DNA of 64,000 bases from Histidinibacterium lentulum (GCF_003789055.1 NZ_ML119087.1:124001-188000); one strand, 5' to 3'; positions 1-15,000 are shown, numbered from the stretch's first letter. The notes: generated from the sequence alone by a model not told the origin. Made by a program: numbers and translations.

Positions 1-2
1 TG

Positions 3-3000
3 ATGGTCGGCGATCTCGACCAGGACGAACTGGACTTTGCCCTGGCGGGTCTGCCGGAGGGCGCGGTGCTGACCGCCGATCCGCTGATTTACGGAAGGGC
101 GGACCTGACCTGGACGCCTGTCGCCGCGGATATCGGTGGATATACGGCTGCGATCACCGTCACCGATACGGGCGGCGGCGGCGCCACGACCCCCGCCTCG
201 ACCACGCTGGAATTCGAGGTCTCGATCCGTGCCGTGAACGCCGCGCCGGTTCTGGACCCGGTGGGCGTGGTTCGCGGCACGGAGAACGAGGAGCTGGTCC
301 GCACCTTCTCCGCGACCGATGCGGACGGCGACGCGCTGACCTATTTCGCCCGCGATCTGCCGCAGGGTGCGCGGTTCGATCCGCGCGACGGGACGCTGCG
401 CTGGACGCCGACCGCCGTCCAGTCCGGGACCTACAGCATCGTCATCGGCGCGACGGACGGCGCCGCGGTCAGCACCGAGACGGTGGAAATCGAGATCGCC
501 GACGCGAACCGCGCGCCGGTCTTCGTGCCCATGATCACCCAGCTCGGCCGCGACCGGGCCGAGCTGCGATTCACCCTCGCCTATGGCGACCCGGACGGCG
601 ATCCGCTGGTGCTGCAGGCGCTGACCGTGCTGCCCGAGGGCGCGGCCTTCTCCGAGACGCGGGGCGAGTTCGTCTGGACGCCCGGCTACGACCAGACCGG
701 CCGCTATGCGCTGCGGTTCGCAGTGCAGGATCCGGGCGGCCTCAGCGACGAGATCGAGGTGATCGTCGATATCGCCGACGTGAACCGCCCGCCGGTCCTC
801 GAGGCCTCCGACCGGGCGTTCCTGATCGGGGAGGAGCGCAGCTTCACCCTCGAGGCGAGCGATCCGGACGGCACGCCGCTCACCTTCTCCGCCGAGGGCC
901 TGCCCGATGGCGCGGTGCTCGATGCGGCGACGGGCGTCGTGACCTGGCGGCCGGGGCCCGGACAGGAGGGCGACTACTACGTCCGCTTCGTCGCCTCGGA
1001 CGGCGACGCGACCGCGCGGCAGACCATCGTCATGCGCGCGACGCTGGAGCCGCAGGCGCCCGACGTCCGGATCGAGCTGACGCCCAGCTTCCCGGCCCTG
1101 CCCGGGCAGGAGGTGCTGGTGCAGGTGGTGGCCGACAGTCTTGCCGACATCACCGCGATCCGCCTCTTCGCGGACGGGGAGGAGATCGCGCTCGACGACC
1201 GGGGCCGCGCGCGGCTGACGCCCGATGCGCCGGGCAGGATCGCCCTGCGCGCCGTGGCGACCGATGCCGACGGCGCCACCGGGGAGGCGGAGCTGCCGCT
1301 CAAGGTGCGCGATCCAGCGGACCGGGCGGCGCCGGTGATCCTGCTCGACCCGACGCTGGGCCTCGGCCGGCTGGGAGGGCAGGCGGCGATCGAGGGGGTG
1401 ATCGAGGACGCCAATCTCGACACCTGGGAGCTCGACCTTCTGGACCAGACCGGGCAGCGGGTGATCCTGCGGCTCGCCTCCGGCGAGGGACCGGCAAGCG
1501 GCGTCCTGGCGACGCTCGACGCGGGGCGCCTGCTGAACGGGCTCTATCGCCTGCGCCTGACAGCCACCGACATCGGCGGGCGGCAGGTGCGCGAGATGGT
1601 GGACATCGAGGTCCTGGAGCCGGTGAAGACCGGACGCCATGTGGAGACGCGGACCGATCTCTCCGCCGACCTCGGCGGGCTCACGTTCGATCTCGTGCGC
1701 AGCTACGACAGCCTCGCGCAGCAGGAGGCGGCATTCGGCCTCTGGTCGGCGGGGCTGACCACGGACCTCGTGCTGGAGGCGGCGCTGACCGGCCGCGAGG
1801 CGCAGGGCGTCTATGCGCCGCTCCGGCAGGGCGCGCGGCTCTACCTCACAGCGCCCGACGGCACGCGGCTCGGCTTCACTTTCGCGCCCGTGCTCGAGGA
1901 GGTGGGACCGCTCGCCTTCCACGTTCCGCACTGGCGCGCGGACCCGGGCGCTGAGGGATGGTCGCTGACCTCGTCCGAGACCTTCCTGCGACGGTCGGGG
2001 GGCAAGTTCTACACCGCCGACGAGGGGCGCGCCTACAATCCGCGCGATCCTTCGCTCGGCGGCAGCCAGCCCTTCGTTCTGACCGCGCCCGACGGCCGGT
2101 CCTATGTGCTGGGAAGCCGGGGCGAGATCCGCGAGATCCGCGAAGACGGCCAGCGGCTCTTCGTCGGGTCGAGCGGGATCACCGCGCAGACCGGAGAAAC
2201 GCTGTCCTTCCTGCGCGATCCGGGCGGACGCATCGCCCGGGTCACGACGCCGGACGGGCGCGCCGTGGTCTACACCTACGACGCAGAGGGCCGTCTGACC
2301 TCGGTGCGCGCGCTCGAGGATGGCAGCGGCGCGCGCTACGGCTATGACGGCCGTCTGCTGACACTCGCGGCGGAGATCGGCGGCGCGGGTACGGCCATCG
2401 ACCATGGCGGGACGGTCACCACCCGGCCGGTATTGCAGGACCTCGGCGGGCTGCGGAGCTTCACGGGAACACCCGTCACGGTGCCCGCCTCGCCCGCGAC
2501 GGCCGCGACCTACACCCTCGTCCTTCGCGAAAGCGAGCTCGCCGGGGCCGCGGGCCGGCGGATCATCCTGCGTGCCGAGATCAACGATCCGGGCGCGGAA
2601 ATCGCGCTCGGCGGCGGGGCGCTCCTGTCGGTGGAGCGGACGGGCGGGCGGACCGTGGCGCTCTTCTCGGTGGCGGAGGCGGGGCTGAAGCGGCTCGACG
2701 TCACCAGCGCCACGGGCGGAACGCTGGAAGTGTCGCTGGGCGGCGATCTCGACGCCGACGGCGACGTGGACGGAGTGGACAGCCTGGCCTTCGGTCCCGT
2801 ATCCGGGGATATCGACGGCGACGGCGCGGTGGACACCGACGACCGCGGCGTTCTCAACGTCAATTTCGGCGTCACCCCGAACGCGGCGCCGGTGGTGGCC
2901 GAGACCCTTCCCGAGGTCTTCACCCATGTGGAGCTGCCGGTCTACCTCGACCTCGAAACGGTGGTGACGGACCCCGAGGGCGACCCGGTCTTCTTCCGCA

Positions 3001-6000
3001 TCCTGTCGGCGGAGAACCTGACGGCCCGTTTCACGGCCGCCGGCGACCGGCTGGAGCTGACGCCGGTCGACGGCTTCAGCGGCGAGGCGCGGATCACGCT
3101 CGCGGCGGACGACGGCTTTTCCTCGACCGGGCCGTTCGAGCTGACGGTGGAGGTGTCTGACGCGCCGCTGACGGCGCTCGGCTTCCTGGAGCCCAGCTAC
3201 GTCTTCGACCTGCCCGGCGGGGCGCGTCAGGTCATCGTCGTGGGCCAATTCGCCGACCAGGCCGACGTGATCCTGCCGCTCGACTACCTCGATGTGGAAC
3301 TGTCGGACGGCGACGTCGCGACGCTCTCCCGCAACGGCATCCTGACGGCCAAGGAGGTGGGAACCTCCGTCCTCAAGGTGTCGCGCGGGGGGATCGCCGC
3401 CGGGGCCGCAGTGGGGGTGGGCTACGATTTCACCGGCTTCAAGATCGCGGCCTATCTGGAGGGGATCGACGCCTATCCCGACGCGGTCACGATCCTGCCC
3501 GAGGGCGGCACCCGGCAGATCGTGGTGACGCTCGGCCGGGACCGGGAAGAGCGGATCTCGGACCTCGAGAACGGGCCGACCTACATCGTCGGCGACGAGA
3601 GCATCATCACTGTCACGGACGACGGCCTGATCGAGGCGGTGTCCGAGGGCCGGACCACGGTGACGGCGATCTACGGCTATGTCACCGACACGATCGAGGT
3701 CACGGTGCAGACCCCCATAGAGGCCGACAGCGCGGAAATCGGCTCGGCAGGCGGCGCGATCCGGACCAGCGACGGCATCGTCGCGGCCTTCGGCGCGGGG
3801 CAGCTCAGCGACGGGTCCCAAGTGTCGGTCAGCAAGCTCTCGGAGGCGGATATCCCGCTCGACGTGCCCCCCGATTTCACCTTCGCGGCGGCACTCTCCT
3901 ACGAGATCACGGGCGGCACGCTCGACGGCCCCATGCAACTGGCGGCGCCCGTGGACGGCACCGGCCTCCAACCCGGCGACGAGGTCTACTTCTTCGTCGA
4001 GATGGACCATTCCGACATCACCCAGGGCGAATACGGGCGGATGTGGACGGTCGTGGACAGCGGCGTCGTCGGGGCGGACGGCATGGTCCGCACGGCATCG
4101 CCGCCCTTCCCGGGCATCTCCGAGGACCGGGGCAGCGTCTTGGTGGCCAAGGCCTCCAAGAAGATGCGCCCCGTCGCCTTCAACGCGGACCAGTTCGCAA
4201 GGAACGCGCTAGTCGTCGGGGTCGGGATGGGGGTCGCGGCGGTGGCGGCGGCCTACAACCCCATCCTCGGCGGCGTGATCGCGGCGGGCGTCGTGGGCTA
4301 CACGCTCTATACCATCCTGCCCGACGACACCGAGCAGGAGATCGCCGCCTACAAGGAATACGCCGGTCGCTATACGCGGGTGACCGAGACGATCCCCGTC
4401 AATCCGGTCGCCGACCGGATCCTGATCCGGGACAACATCTTCGACACCGCCGATCAGCCGGACGACCCGGGAGCGCCGGTCATCACCCGCACGGAGTACG
4501 ACGATTTCACCGGCTCGCCCGGGGTCCAGGGCGGCCCCCATGTCATCATCTCGGGCCGCAATTTCCTTGGTCCCGCGGGTTTCGGCTCGAACTATTCCGA
4601 CCTGCGTGTGGTCTTCGAGGACGGCAATTACCGGCGGTTCGTGTCCGGGGCGAATTTCAGCTACTCGGGCACCTCGTTCGAGGACGACGTCGACGAACTC
4701 CACGTTCCGCTGCCCGACGACATCCTGATCAGCCGCGCGACGATCTACCTCGAGCGTCCCGGACCCACGGTGCTCCCGGGGGACATCGGAGGCTGGAACA
4801 CCGATGCGCCCGGCGAGCGGTCCCTCGGGTTCCAACTACGCAACACCAAGGGCTACGGCATCGTCGGCGGCGAGGACGACACCGGCCAGGCGGAGCTTCA
4901 GCTCTTCAACCTCCAGCCCGCCGGGTTCACCGGAGACCAGGACGTCACCGAGCTCATCAAGCTGGTGAACGGTCAGAATCCGCTGAGGGGACGCATCCTC
5001 GACACCGTCATGGCGCCCGATCTGTCGGCTGCCTATGTGGTGACGACCGAAGGGGTCGCCATCGTCGACATGCTGCTTCTCCGGCAGTTCGATGCGAACC
5101 CGGAAACGCCGGGCGTGGTCGACATCGTGCCGCTTCCGAACCTGAACACCCCGCGCGAGATGGAGGTGGTTCTCGATCCGGACGGGCGCTTCCTCTACAT
5201 GTCGGGCAAGGGCGAGATCAACATCCTCGACCTGCGCCCGGGCTCCGCCACCTACCTGCGGTACCTGCCGTCGATCACTCTGTCGATGGGCAAGGGCTAC
5301 GTCGAGTCGATGGGTGGCCTGATCACCGGCCTTGCGCTCGACGGGGAGGGCAAGCTGCTTTACGCCACCGTGCCCTATGCCGGCATGTACGGAGAGGGCG
5401 GCTGGCTCCGGAACCGGGGCGAGGAGGGCAAGATCCACGTCTTCAACGTGGATGACGACGACCGCACGGAAACGGGTCTGCCGGGCGGGCCGAACAATTA
5501 TCTCCAGCAGATCGCGCGGCTCGACGGCGGCATAGAGCCCTTCGACATCGCGGCGAGCGACGATCCGACGAAACTGGTCTTCGTCTCGCGCGGCGACCTG
5601 CGGCAGGGGCTCTACCGGATCGACGTGACCTCCACCGATCCCGCGAACTACCGTGCCACGACGAAGCGTATTCCCGAGACCGGTCCGACGGGCGCGAGAC
5701 CGCTCGAACGGAACGCGGGGCCGGTGGGGGCGACCTATATCGCCGATTTCATGGCGACCCCGTTCGGCGTTCTCGACCTGTCCTACTGGGACAAGCTGTC
5801 GAGCCAGTATTTCGACCTCGATATCCGCAACGCCTCCTCCGTCGCGGTGACCCCGGACGGCGGCTATGCCTTCGTGGCCGATTACAATGTCTCGCCCTAT
5901 TTCTATTACAACAGCGAACTCGCCTACCAGATCGACATCCGCCATTCGACGGGCACCAAGATCGGTCTTGTCCGCAACCCGTTCGGATACGATGCGGAAA

Positions 6001-9000
6001 CCTGGCAGGAAAAGAACATCCTCGGAGTCCATACCGCCAGACCCGAGTTCGAGAGCACCACGAGCCCGATTCCGATGCAGGCGGTCCGGGAGATGGTGGT
6101 CTCACCGGACGGCCAGGTCCTGTACGCCAATTACCGCCAGTCCGGCAGCGTGGTCAGCATCAACATCGGCAACTGGGCGATCGCGTCCTACAACAATCCC
6201 AAGAACGGCGAATTCCCGATCGACCGGAACAAGGACCGGACCGAAGACACCTCCGTCAACCTCTACAACGATCCCATCGACGTGGGTCGGTTCGCCTCCG
6301 GGCTTTCGGTGCAGCAGACGACGGGGCTGATCCTGCGCTCGCCCGTGGGCGAACTGCAGGTCCATGGCGACATGCCCGACGAGGTGGTGCTCGAGGCGAT
6401 CATGGATCTCGACGCGCTGCAACTGCCGTCCTGGGCCGGACATTTCTACCTGTCGAGCCAGCGGCCCGGACAGGGGCTGTTCCCCACGGATCCGAAGCGG
6501 CCCCGCGCCGATCTCGTGGCCTCCGCGGCGGATTCGATCACGTCCTTTCTGGGCATCGGACAGGAACCGCCCGATACGAACCCGCAGCGCATCCTCGACA
6601 GCCGGCGGTCCGGAACCGCGCCGCTGGAGGCGGGCTACGAATACCGGGTCGCGCTCGACGGCAAGATCACACGGATCGGCGCCGTCTCGCTGGCCGAGGA
6701 CGAGGAATACAGCGCCAGAAGCATCCTGCGTCTGAAGCTCGACCCGGCGCTGGCGCGGCTGCTGACCGGCGGGCAGAATTTCTACTGGGGAGTGACGGGA
6801 GAGGCCGGCCGGATCAAGGCGAAGGGCTCCACCGCCTTCACCACGAAGCCCGCGCCGACGACGTCGCGCTTCTCCACCGTGTCGCTGCTGACCCACGGCT
6901 TCCAGCTCGACCCCCGGCCCGACTACGCCAACACGGCGATGGACGAGGAGCGGCTCGGCGCCTGGCTGGGCTACGCCGAGGTCATCGACATGGCCCGCGG
7001 CGGCGGGCTGATCCTCGTCTACAACCGCCAGACCGGCCTCTGGCACGAGTACAAGACCGAAAGGCCCATCGGCCAGCGCGTCGTGCGGGACAGCTCGGTG
7101 GATGTCGCGAGCATCCCGCAAGGCACCCCGCTCACGCTGGTCAGCGACTGGTACCGCGAAAGCGACATCTCCGACTCGGGCTTCTCCGAGGCGGCGGCGG
7201 ACGCGATCTTCGCCTCGCTCGTGCATCTCGACAAGCTCGCGGGCGGCGAGGTCTTCAAGAGCCCGCTGCATTTCATCGGCCACAGCCGCGGCACGGTCGT
7301 CAATTCCGAGATCATCCAGAGGCTCGGACTCAACTTCCCCGACATCGAGTCGGACATCCACATGACGACGCTCGATCCGCACGATTTCGGGCAGTCGACA
7401 CTGGATGTCCCCTTGGTCGACGTGCTGAAGAACTATCTCTCCGCCGCTAAGACGGCGGCGCAGCTCGGCACCTTCGCCTTTCCATGGCTTGCCTCCGTCG
7501 CGAAGGGCCTCGAGGCGGCCGAAGGCGCTCTGGCGACAGCGACCAAGCTCGGCCGTCTGGTCGGCCTGCAGCTCGAGCCGATCCAGCACGGCGATTTCAA
7601 GGACCCCAACGTCTTCGTCTGGGAGAATGTCGATTTCGCCGACAACTACTACCAGACCAGCGCGGACGAGACGACGGACCAGCCGTGGGAACGCTGGGCG
7701 CGGCAGTATTCCTTCGTCACGACCCCCAACGGGCGTTCCCTGATCACGCGCAAGGACAGCGGCGAGGTCTGGCCCTCCACGGTCGGGCGGCCCGACCTCG
7801 AGCTGAACTTCACCGCGGCGGGGGTTCCGGGCTTCGTCAACTCGGACATGTTCGCCGGTCCCCATTCACGGACGACGACCTGGTATCTCGGGACGGCCGA
7901 TCTCGATGCGCTCGACCTCAACAACGAGGTGGTCTGGCGCAACAAGGGCGATGCGGGCGTTACGGTGGGCTCCCTCACCGGAGTGAATGGCTGGGGCTAT
8001 ATCTCGCGGTATTTCAACGAGGATTACACCGAACAGCCCTGGTACGGCGTCAGCTCCGACTTCGCCCGCACCGAGGGGATCAACCCGGGCTTCTACAACC
8101 AGTATTTCGATTTCGCCCAGAGGGAGCGGACGATCTGGGGCGGCGGCCGGCTCAACGGGTACACGATCACCGAGGCGGTGGGCTCGGGCTTCTATTTCTC
8201 CGCCACCGGCGGCGGCATGCCTTATCGTCCGCAGGCGCAAGGACCCAGGACCCCTGTCAATTTCAACAACACCGCGGAGTCGAATCCGCCGGTCGACGGC
8301 TCCAGGGATCCGCAGCCGCGTCCGGGCGCGGGACCTGCCTATCCGACCGTCTTCAACGGCGATTTCGAGCAGGGCACGAAGATGTCCTTCGTGAACTACC
8401 TCAAATGGCTCCTGCAGGCGCTCGTCGACAACCTTGCGAACGTCCAGACCGGCGACGGCGATGACGTAAGGCGGTCCGACTACCAGGTCGGGAACGTCAA
8501 GAACGACTTCAAGGCGCGCCTGCGATCGCTCGGCGCCGATTTCGACGTGCCGAAGCTTCCGGCGGACATGGGACGTTTCCCGCTGCACTACGATCTGCCG
8601 GGCTGGTCGATGCACGGCGGAACCGTCAACTACATTGTCGACGAGGACGGCAAGCCCACGACGCCCCGATCGTATGACGTACAGGTGGACGAAGGAACCT
8701 CCTACGCCCTCAGACTCTTCGACGAGGTGATCCCTCTCCTGGCCGGGCCGGTCGACATCACCGGCCTCTTCGTCATGAACACGGCCATCGGCAAGGAGGT
8801 GACGGATGTCCTGCGTCTCCTGCTGCGGCCGACGCTGATCCGTGCGCTCGATGCCCAGATCGCAAAGGAGACGGACCCCGACGCCATCGCGCAGGCCAAG
8901 ACCGACGCGGAGGCCGCGAAGGCGACGACGACCGACAACTTCTTCGAGGGGAACCCGGGTCTCGAGAAACGGGTGGATTTCCTGCCGGACGGAACGAGCC

Positions 9001-12000
9001 GGACCTATGCCGTCCACAAGGGGACGGGCGAGGTCGCGATCAATGCAGATGCCTTCGACATCCAGATGACATGGCTTACCAAGGATATCGCGAACCTGGA
9101 TACGCGGGCCCTGCTCTGGAGCCAGTTCACCAAGCTCTTCACTGATCTGAAGACCACCTACAAGCTGCCTGTCGGGCCGCCGCCCAGCGATCCCGCCGCC
9201 ATCGCCAAGCTGCCTGTGGGTGCACCGCGCGACGCGGCGATCCGCGGCCTCGCGGACTGGTTCATCGACGCCTTCGTGAAAAGCGCGGTCGCCCTGATCG
9301 ACGGCACGCGGACCGGGACGCCCGCGGGCGATCTCTTCGCCACCGATTACGCGATGATCATGGGCGGCGGGAACTTCATCAAGAACCTGGTGAGCATCTT
9401 CCTCCCCGACTACCGCATGGAGGGCTACGACCAGTCCATCGAGGACATCGTGAAGGACGCGCTCGACGACGTGGCGAAGCTCGACTCGCTCACGCACAAC
9501 AGGATGTACTTCCCGCCCGACAAGGATTTCGTCGAGGTCGACGTCTTCGTGCCCCTCGCCCTCGGTCTCGGCTACGAGATGCAGGCCTCGTTCCGCGGGC
9601 TCGACGGTCGGATCTACGAGACCTCCAGCGCGCAGCTCACCTTCAGTGGCAGCGCCGGTTTCGAGGACGGCCGGCCGAAGATCCTCGTCACCGAGAAGCT
9701 GAGGCTGAAGATCCCCGACGACCTCAAGGGCAACGTCGGCAGCATGACCCTCACCCAGGTGGATATCGAGCCGCCCGATGCCCAGCCGCCCCAGGAACTG
9801 AGCGACTATCTGCTGAACATGGCGCTGTTCACCGTCGACACGCTGGATGACATCTTCGGCGGTCTGTCGGCGCTTGCGATCATCGACGACATCCGCCTCG
9901 TCGGCGCCAGCAACCAGACCGCGGCGGAAACCGGTCCCGGGGCGGAGGCGATCACCGTCGAACAGGCGCGCGCACTGGGCGAGGCGGCGACGGCGATCTG
10001 GGCCGAGAGCGACCTGCTGCCGCTCGCGGGAACGCGGCTCGCGGGCGTGGAGATCCTTGTGGACGACCTCGAGGAGGGGGTTCTCGCCACCTGGGAGAAC
10101 GGCACGATCACCGTCGACGACGACGGCGCCGGAATGGGCTGGTTCGTCGATGCCACGCCGCGCGATCAGGCGGAATACGAGGCCACGGGCGCCGCGCACA
10201 TCTTCCGCGCCGAAAGCGGCCCGGCGGCGGGGCGCTACGACCTGCTGACGGTGCTTCTGCACGAGATGGGCAATGCACTGGGGCTGGAGGACTTCGTGTC
10301 CTCGCCCTCGGGCGACTACCTGATGACGGAGATTCTCGAGACCGGCGTGCGGCGGCTGCCCTCCGGGCCCGACGTCCAGCTCTGGCCGGAGTCGCCCGAC
10401 GGAAACGGCGTCATGCCGGGGGGAACCGGCCTCTCCGCGCCAGCGACGAAGAGCTTCTCCACCGGCCCCGCGCCGTTCAGCAACGGCCCGGCGATCCCGC
10501 TGCTGACCGGCGACCCGGAGGCCTTCGGCAACGGCGGCTTCGACATTCCGCTGACCGATCCGGACGGACGGTGGGACGCCATGGGCGACGTTTCCACCGC
10601 GGGCGCGGAGGCGCGGATCTCCGAGGGCAGCGCCGAGATGTCGGGCGTCAGCCAGACCTTCGCCCTGCCGCCCGAGGCGGTGGCCCTTCAGTTCACCCTG
10701 TCGGGCATCGCCCTCGACGCACCCGAGGACAGCCCGCCCGACGCCTTCGAGGCCGCCCTTCTCGATGCCCGCACCGGCGTGTCGCTGCTCGGCGCGCCGG
10801 GCGGTCTTTCGGGGACGGATGCCTTCCTCAACATTCAGGGCGACGGCAGCCGCTTCACCTCCGACGGGGTGACCATCGCCGAACAGGCGGACGGAACGCT
10901 GATCGTGACCGTGGACCTGACCGGTCTCGCGAGCCGTCCCGATGCGGTCTACCTCGGCTTCGATCTCATCGGGATGGGCGAACTCGGCAGCCGCGTCACC
11001 CTGGACACGGTGCGGCTGCTCGGCGCGCAGACCAACGCGGCGCCGGTGGCCGTCGACGATCTGGTGGCGGTGACGGAGGACACCCCCGCTATCGTCGATT
11101 TCCTCGGCAACGATACCGATGCCGATGGCGACAACCTCTTCGTGGCGAGCCTGACCCAGCCGCTGACGGGCACGCTGGTGCGCCTCCCGGACGGACGCTG
11201 GGAATACACGCCCGAGCCCGATGCGACGGGCGACGTGACCTTCACCTATGTGGCGACGGACGGTCTCGACCAGTCGAACGAGGCGGTTGTGACACTCCGC
11301 ATCGCGCCGGTGAACGACGCGCCGGTTCTCGATCCGATCCCCGACGCCACGCTGGCCGAAGGCGAGGCCCTCTCCGTCACCGCGACCGCCAGCGACGTCG
11401 ACGACGATGACACGACGCTTCGGTATGTCCTGACCGAGGCGCCGCCCGGCGCGACCATCGACGCGATCACCGGCCGCATCATCTGGGCGTCGGCGGGCTT
11501 CCCCGGGGAGCAGCGGTTCACCGTGCGCGTCGAGGACCCGCAGGGCGCGGCCGACCAGACGAGCTTCCGCGTCGATGTCGAGGGCGCGCTGGTGATCGGC
11601 GACGTGTCCGACAGGGTGGTGGCCGAGGGCGAGGAGATCGGCGTCACCCTGACCGCCACCCTCGACGGCGCGCCGGCGACGGGCGTGACCTTCGCCCTCG
11701 CGGCGGGCACGCCGCCGTGGATCGGCATCGACCCCGTCACCGGCACGATCAGCGGCGACACGACGGGGCGCGCGGGGACCTACGACATCCGGTTCACCGC
11801 CGTCGCCGGCCAGCAACAGGGCCTCGACAGCGGCAGCTTCAGCCTGAGGATCGCCGCCGCACCCGTCATCGCCGGCCTGTCGGATCTGACGCTTCTCGGA
11901 GGTCAGCCGCTTCTGGCGCAGGCCACGGCAACCGATGCCGACACGCCTGCCGCGGATCTCGTCTTCGCCAGGGACGCAGGGCCCGACTGGATCACCGTCG

Positions 12001-15000
12001 ACCCGGTGACGGGCCGCGTGACCGGTGACAGCACCGGGCAGACCGGGCGGGTGGACCTGACCGTGTCGGTGACGGACCCCGACGGGTTGTCCGACGCGGT
12101 CACGATCACGCTCACCGTTCTGGCCGCGCCCGTCGTCGCCCCAGCCGGTCCGTTCCTCGTGGACGAGGGCGACGAGATCACGATCCCGATCGTGGTTACG
12201 GATGCTGATACGCCGCCCGGTGACATTTCCGTTGCCGTCACCTCCGGACAGGACTGGATCGGCTATGATCCCCTGAGCGGCAGCCTGATCGGCCAGACGG
12301 CGGGTCTGTCCGGCCCCCAGGACGTGACGGTCACGGCCACCGATGCCGACGGCAACACGGGCAGCACGACGATCCGGATCACCGTCGCCGCGGCGCCGGA
12401 GCTGAGCCCCGCCGGGCCCGTGGTGGTGCTCGAGGGCGTGCCGGTCGATCTCGCGCTGACCGCGACGGATGCCGACGACGACCCCGCCACGCTGGTGTTC
12501 AGAAAGCTCTCCGGCCCGGACTGGATCACCGTGTCGTCAGCGGGCGCCGTGTCGGGCGCGACCCAGGGCCGTGCGGGCAGCTACAGCCTCGAGGTGGAGG
12601 TCGCCGATCCGGGCGGGCAGACCGACAGCGCGACCATCGAGGTCCGGGTGCTGGCAGAACCGGCCTTCGCGCCCGTGGCGCCGCTGCGGCTTCTGGCCGG
12701 AGAGCCGCTCAGCGTGCCGATCACGGTCACGGACGCGGATACTGCGGCCGCGCAGCTCGTCGTGACACTCGACAGCGCGCCCGCGTGGATCGTCTACAAT
12801 CCCGCGACCGGCGAGGTGACCGGCGACACGACGGGCCGGCTCGGCACCGCCGAAGTGACCCTGAGCGCCGTGGACCCGGAGGGCAACAGCGACAGCCTGA
12901 CCTTCGAGGTGACGGTCGAGGCAGCACCCGTGCTCGTCGTCCCGTCCGACGAGGTGCTGGTCGAAGGAACGCCCCTGTCGGTTCAGCTCCTGGCCGCGGA
13001 CGCGGACACGCCGCTCTCAGGCCTCACCTTCACCAAGACGGGGGGGCCGAACTGGGTCACCGTCACGCCCGGGGGCCTCGTCACCGGGGACACGACGGGA
13101 CGGGCGGGACCCGCGACCGACATCTCGGTGCGCGTGACGGACCCGGAGGGCAACAGCGACGAGGCGAGCTTTGCCGTCACCGTGCGCGCCGTGCCAGAGT
13201 TCGACCTGGTGCCGTCGCAGAGGCTTCTGGAAGGTGAACCGGTGGATCTGCCGATCACCTTCTCCGACGCCGACACGCCCGATGCGGATCTCGTGGTCAC
13301 CCTGACCGAGGGGCCGGGCTGGCTTTCCTATGACCCGGTGACCGGGCGGCTGACCGGGGACAGCACCGGGCGAGTGGGCTCCGCAGAGGCACGGCTGCGC
13401 ATCGAGGATCCGGAGGGCAATTCCGGCACGCTGACGGTCCTTTTCGACATCGAGGATGCGCCTGTGCTCACGCTGCCGCCCGATGTCAGGCTCATGTCGG
13501 GCACACCCCTCGACGTCGCGGCGCGCGCGACCGATCTCGATACGCCGCCCGGCCAGCTGACCTTCCGCAAGGAGGCCGGGCCGGGCTGGATCACCGTGGC
13601 GCCCGACGGCCGGATCACGGGGGACAGCACGGGGCGCAGCGGCAGCGCCACGGTCTCCGTCTCGGTGACCGATCCCGAGGGGAACGTCGACAGCGGCGCC
13701 TTTGCGGTCACGGTTCTCGCGGCGCCGGTTCTGGGCCCGGTTCCGCCGCAGGTCCTGCAGGAGGGCGCGGGGCTGTCCCTGCCGATCCCGGTCTCGGATG
13801 CCGACACGCCCGTCCGCGACCTGGCCGTGACCCTCGTCTCGGGACCGTCCTGGGTCTCCTACGACGCGGCCACCGGGCGGCTTGCTGGCGACAGCCGCGG
13901 CAATGCGGGCCGCTTCGCCGTGGTGCTGAGCGCGACCGACCCCGATGGCAACAGCGCCACCCTGACCGTGCAGATCCGCGTCGAGGCCGCGCCGGTGCTG
14001 GCGCCGATCCCCGATCAGCGGATCGTCTCGGGCGCAGCGCTCGGTACGCAGGCCCGGGCTACGGACGACGACAGCCCTCCCTCCCGCCTCAGCTATGGTC
14101 TCGAAAGCGCGCCGGACTGGATCCGGATCGACCGCCGGACGGGGGCGATCACCGGCGACAGCAGCGGCGAGGTGGGCACCTTCCCCGTGGTTGTCAGCGT
14201 CACGGACGAGGGAGGACGGCAGGATATCGAGAGGTTCTCCGTCACCGTCCTCGCGGCGCCGGTGCTGCAGGACATGGCGCCGATGCAGCTGACCAGCGGC
14301 GCGCGGCTGGCCGTTCCCGTCCTGGCCACGGATGCCGATACGCCTGCGGACGAGCTGACCTATTCCCTGGTCGACGGGCCGGACTGGGTCCGGCTGGGGA
14401 CCGGACCCGATGGCGCACCGCGGCTTCTGGGGGAGACCGCGGGCCGCAGCGGCAATCACCTCATCACCTTCATGGTCACCGACCCCGACGGGCTGAGCGA
14501 CGAAAGCACGTTCCTGCTCTCCCTGACCCCGGACCGGCCCGAGCCCGACCGGCCATCGCCGGCAGAGCCCGACCCGCCGCCGCCGCCCGGCGCGGGTTCG
14601 GACCCGGGTGATGGAGAGCCGGTGGTCTCGCGTACCCGTGGCGGTGGCGGCGGCTTCTCGGGCGGCGGCGGAAGCGGCGTTCAGGACATCTCCTTCGGCC
14701 CGCTCGGGCTGACGCGGCAGGGCGGCGCGGTTCTCTTCGGAGGCGGGGACAGCGCGCCGGTGGTGATCACGCCCTTCCCGTCCGACGACGACGGCGCCGC
14801 CCTCTGCCGCTACCGCATCCCGGTCGCGTTCCAGTCCTCGGGCGGGGTGACTGAGCTGGTCTTCGAGGTGTCGCTGCCGCCGGAGGGCGTCAGCCTCACC
14901 TCGGTCGAACGGGGCGACGATCTGCCCGACGGCGCGACGCTCGAGTCGCGGCTGAGCTTCCGCGACGGGGCGCGGGTGCTGCGGATCACCATCCGCTCGG

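Noticed and set aside
1620-2360. RHS-like section as a polymorphic toxin with immunity gene
   Set aside because: It is internal, not followed by a toxin tip, and no immunity gene follows the giant gene.
7866-11816. Very long minus-strand open frame (1316 codons) opposite the giant gene
   Set aside because: Low-complexity Arg/Gly/His-rich translation with no domain. It is the usual antisense shadow of a high-G+C gene.
11330-14520. Regular repeats as a CRISPR array
   Set aside because: The period is about 265 bases and the repeats are coding Ig-like domains.
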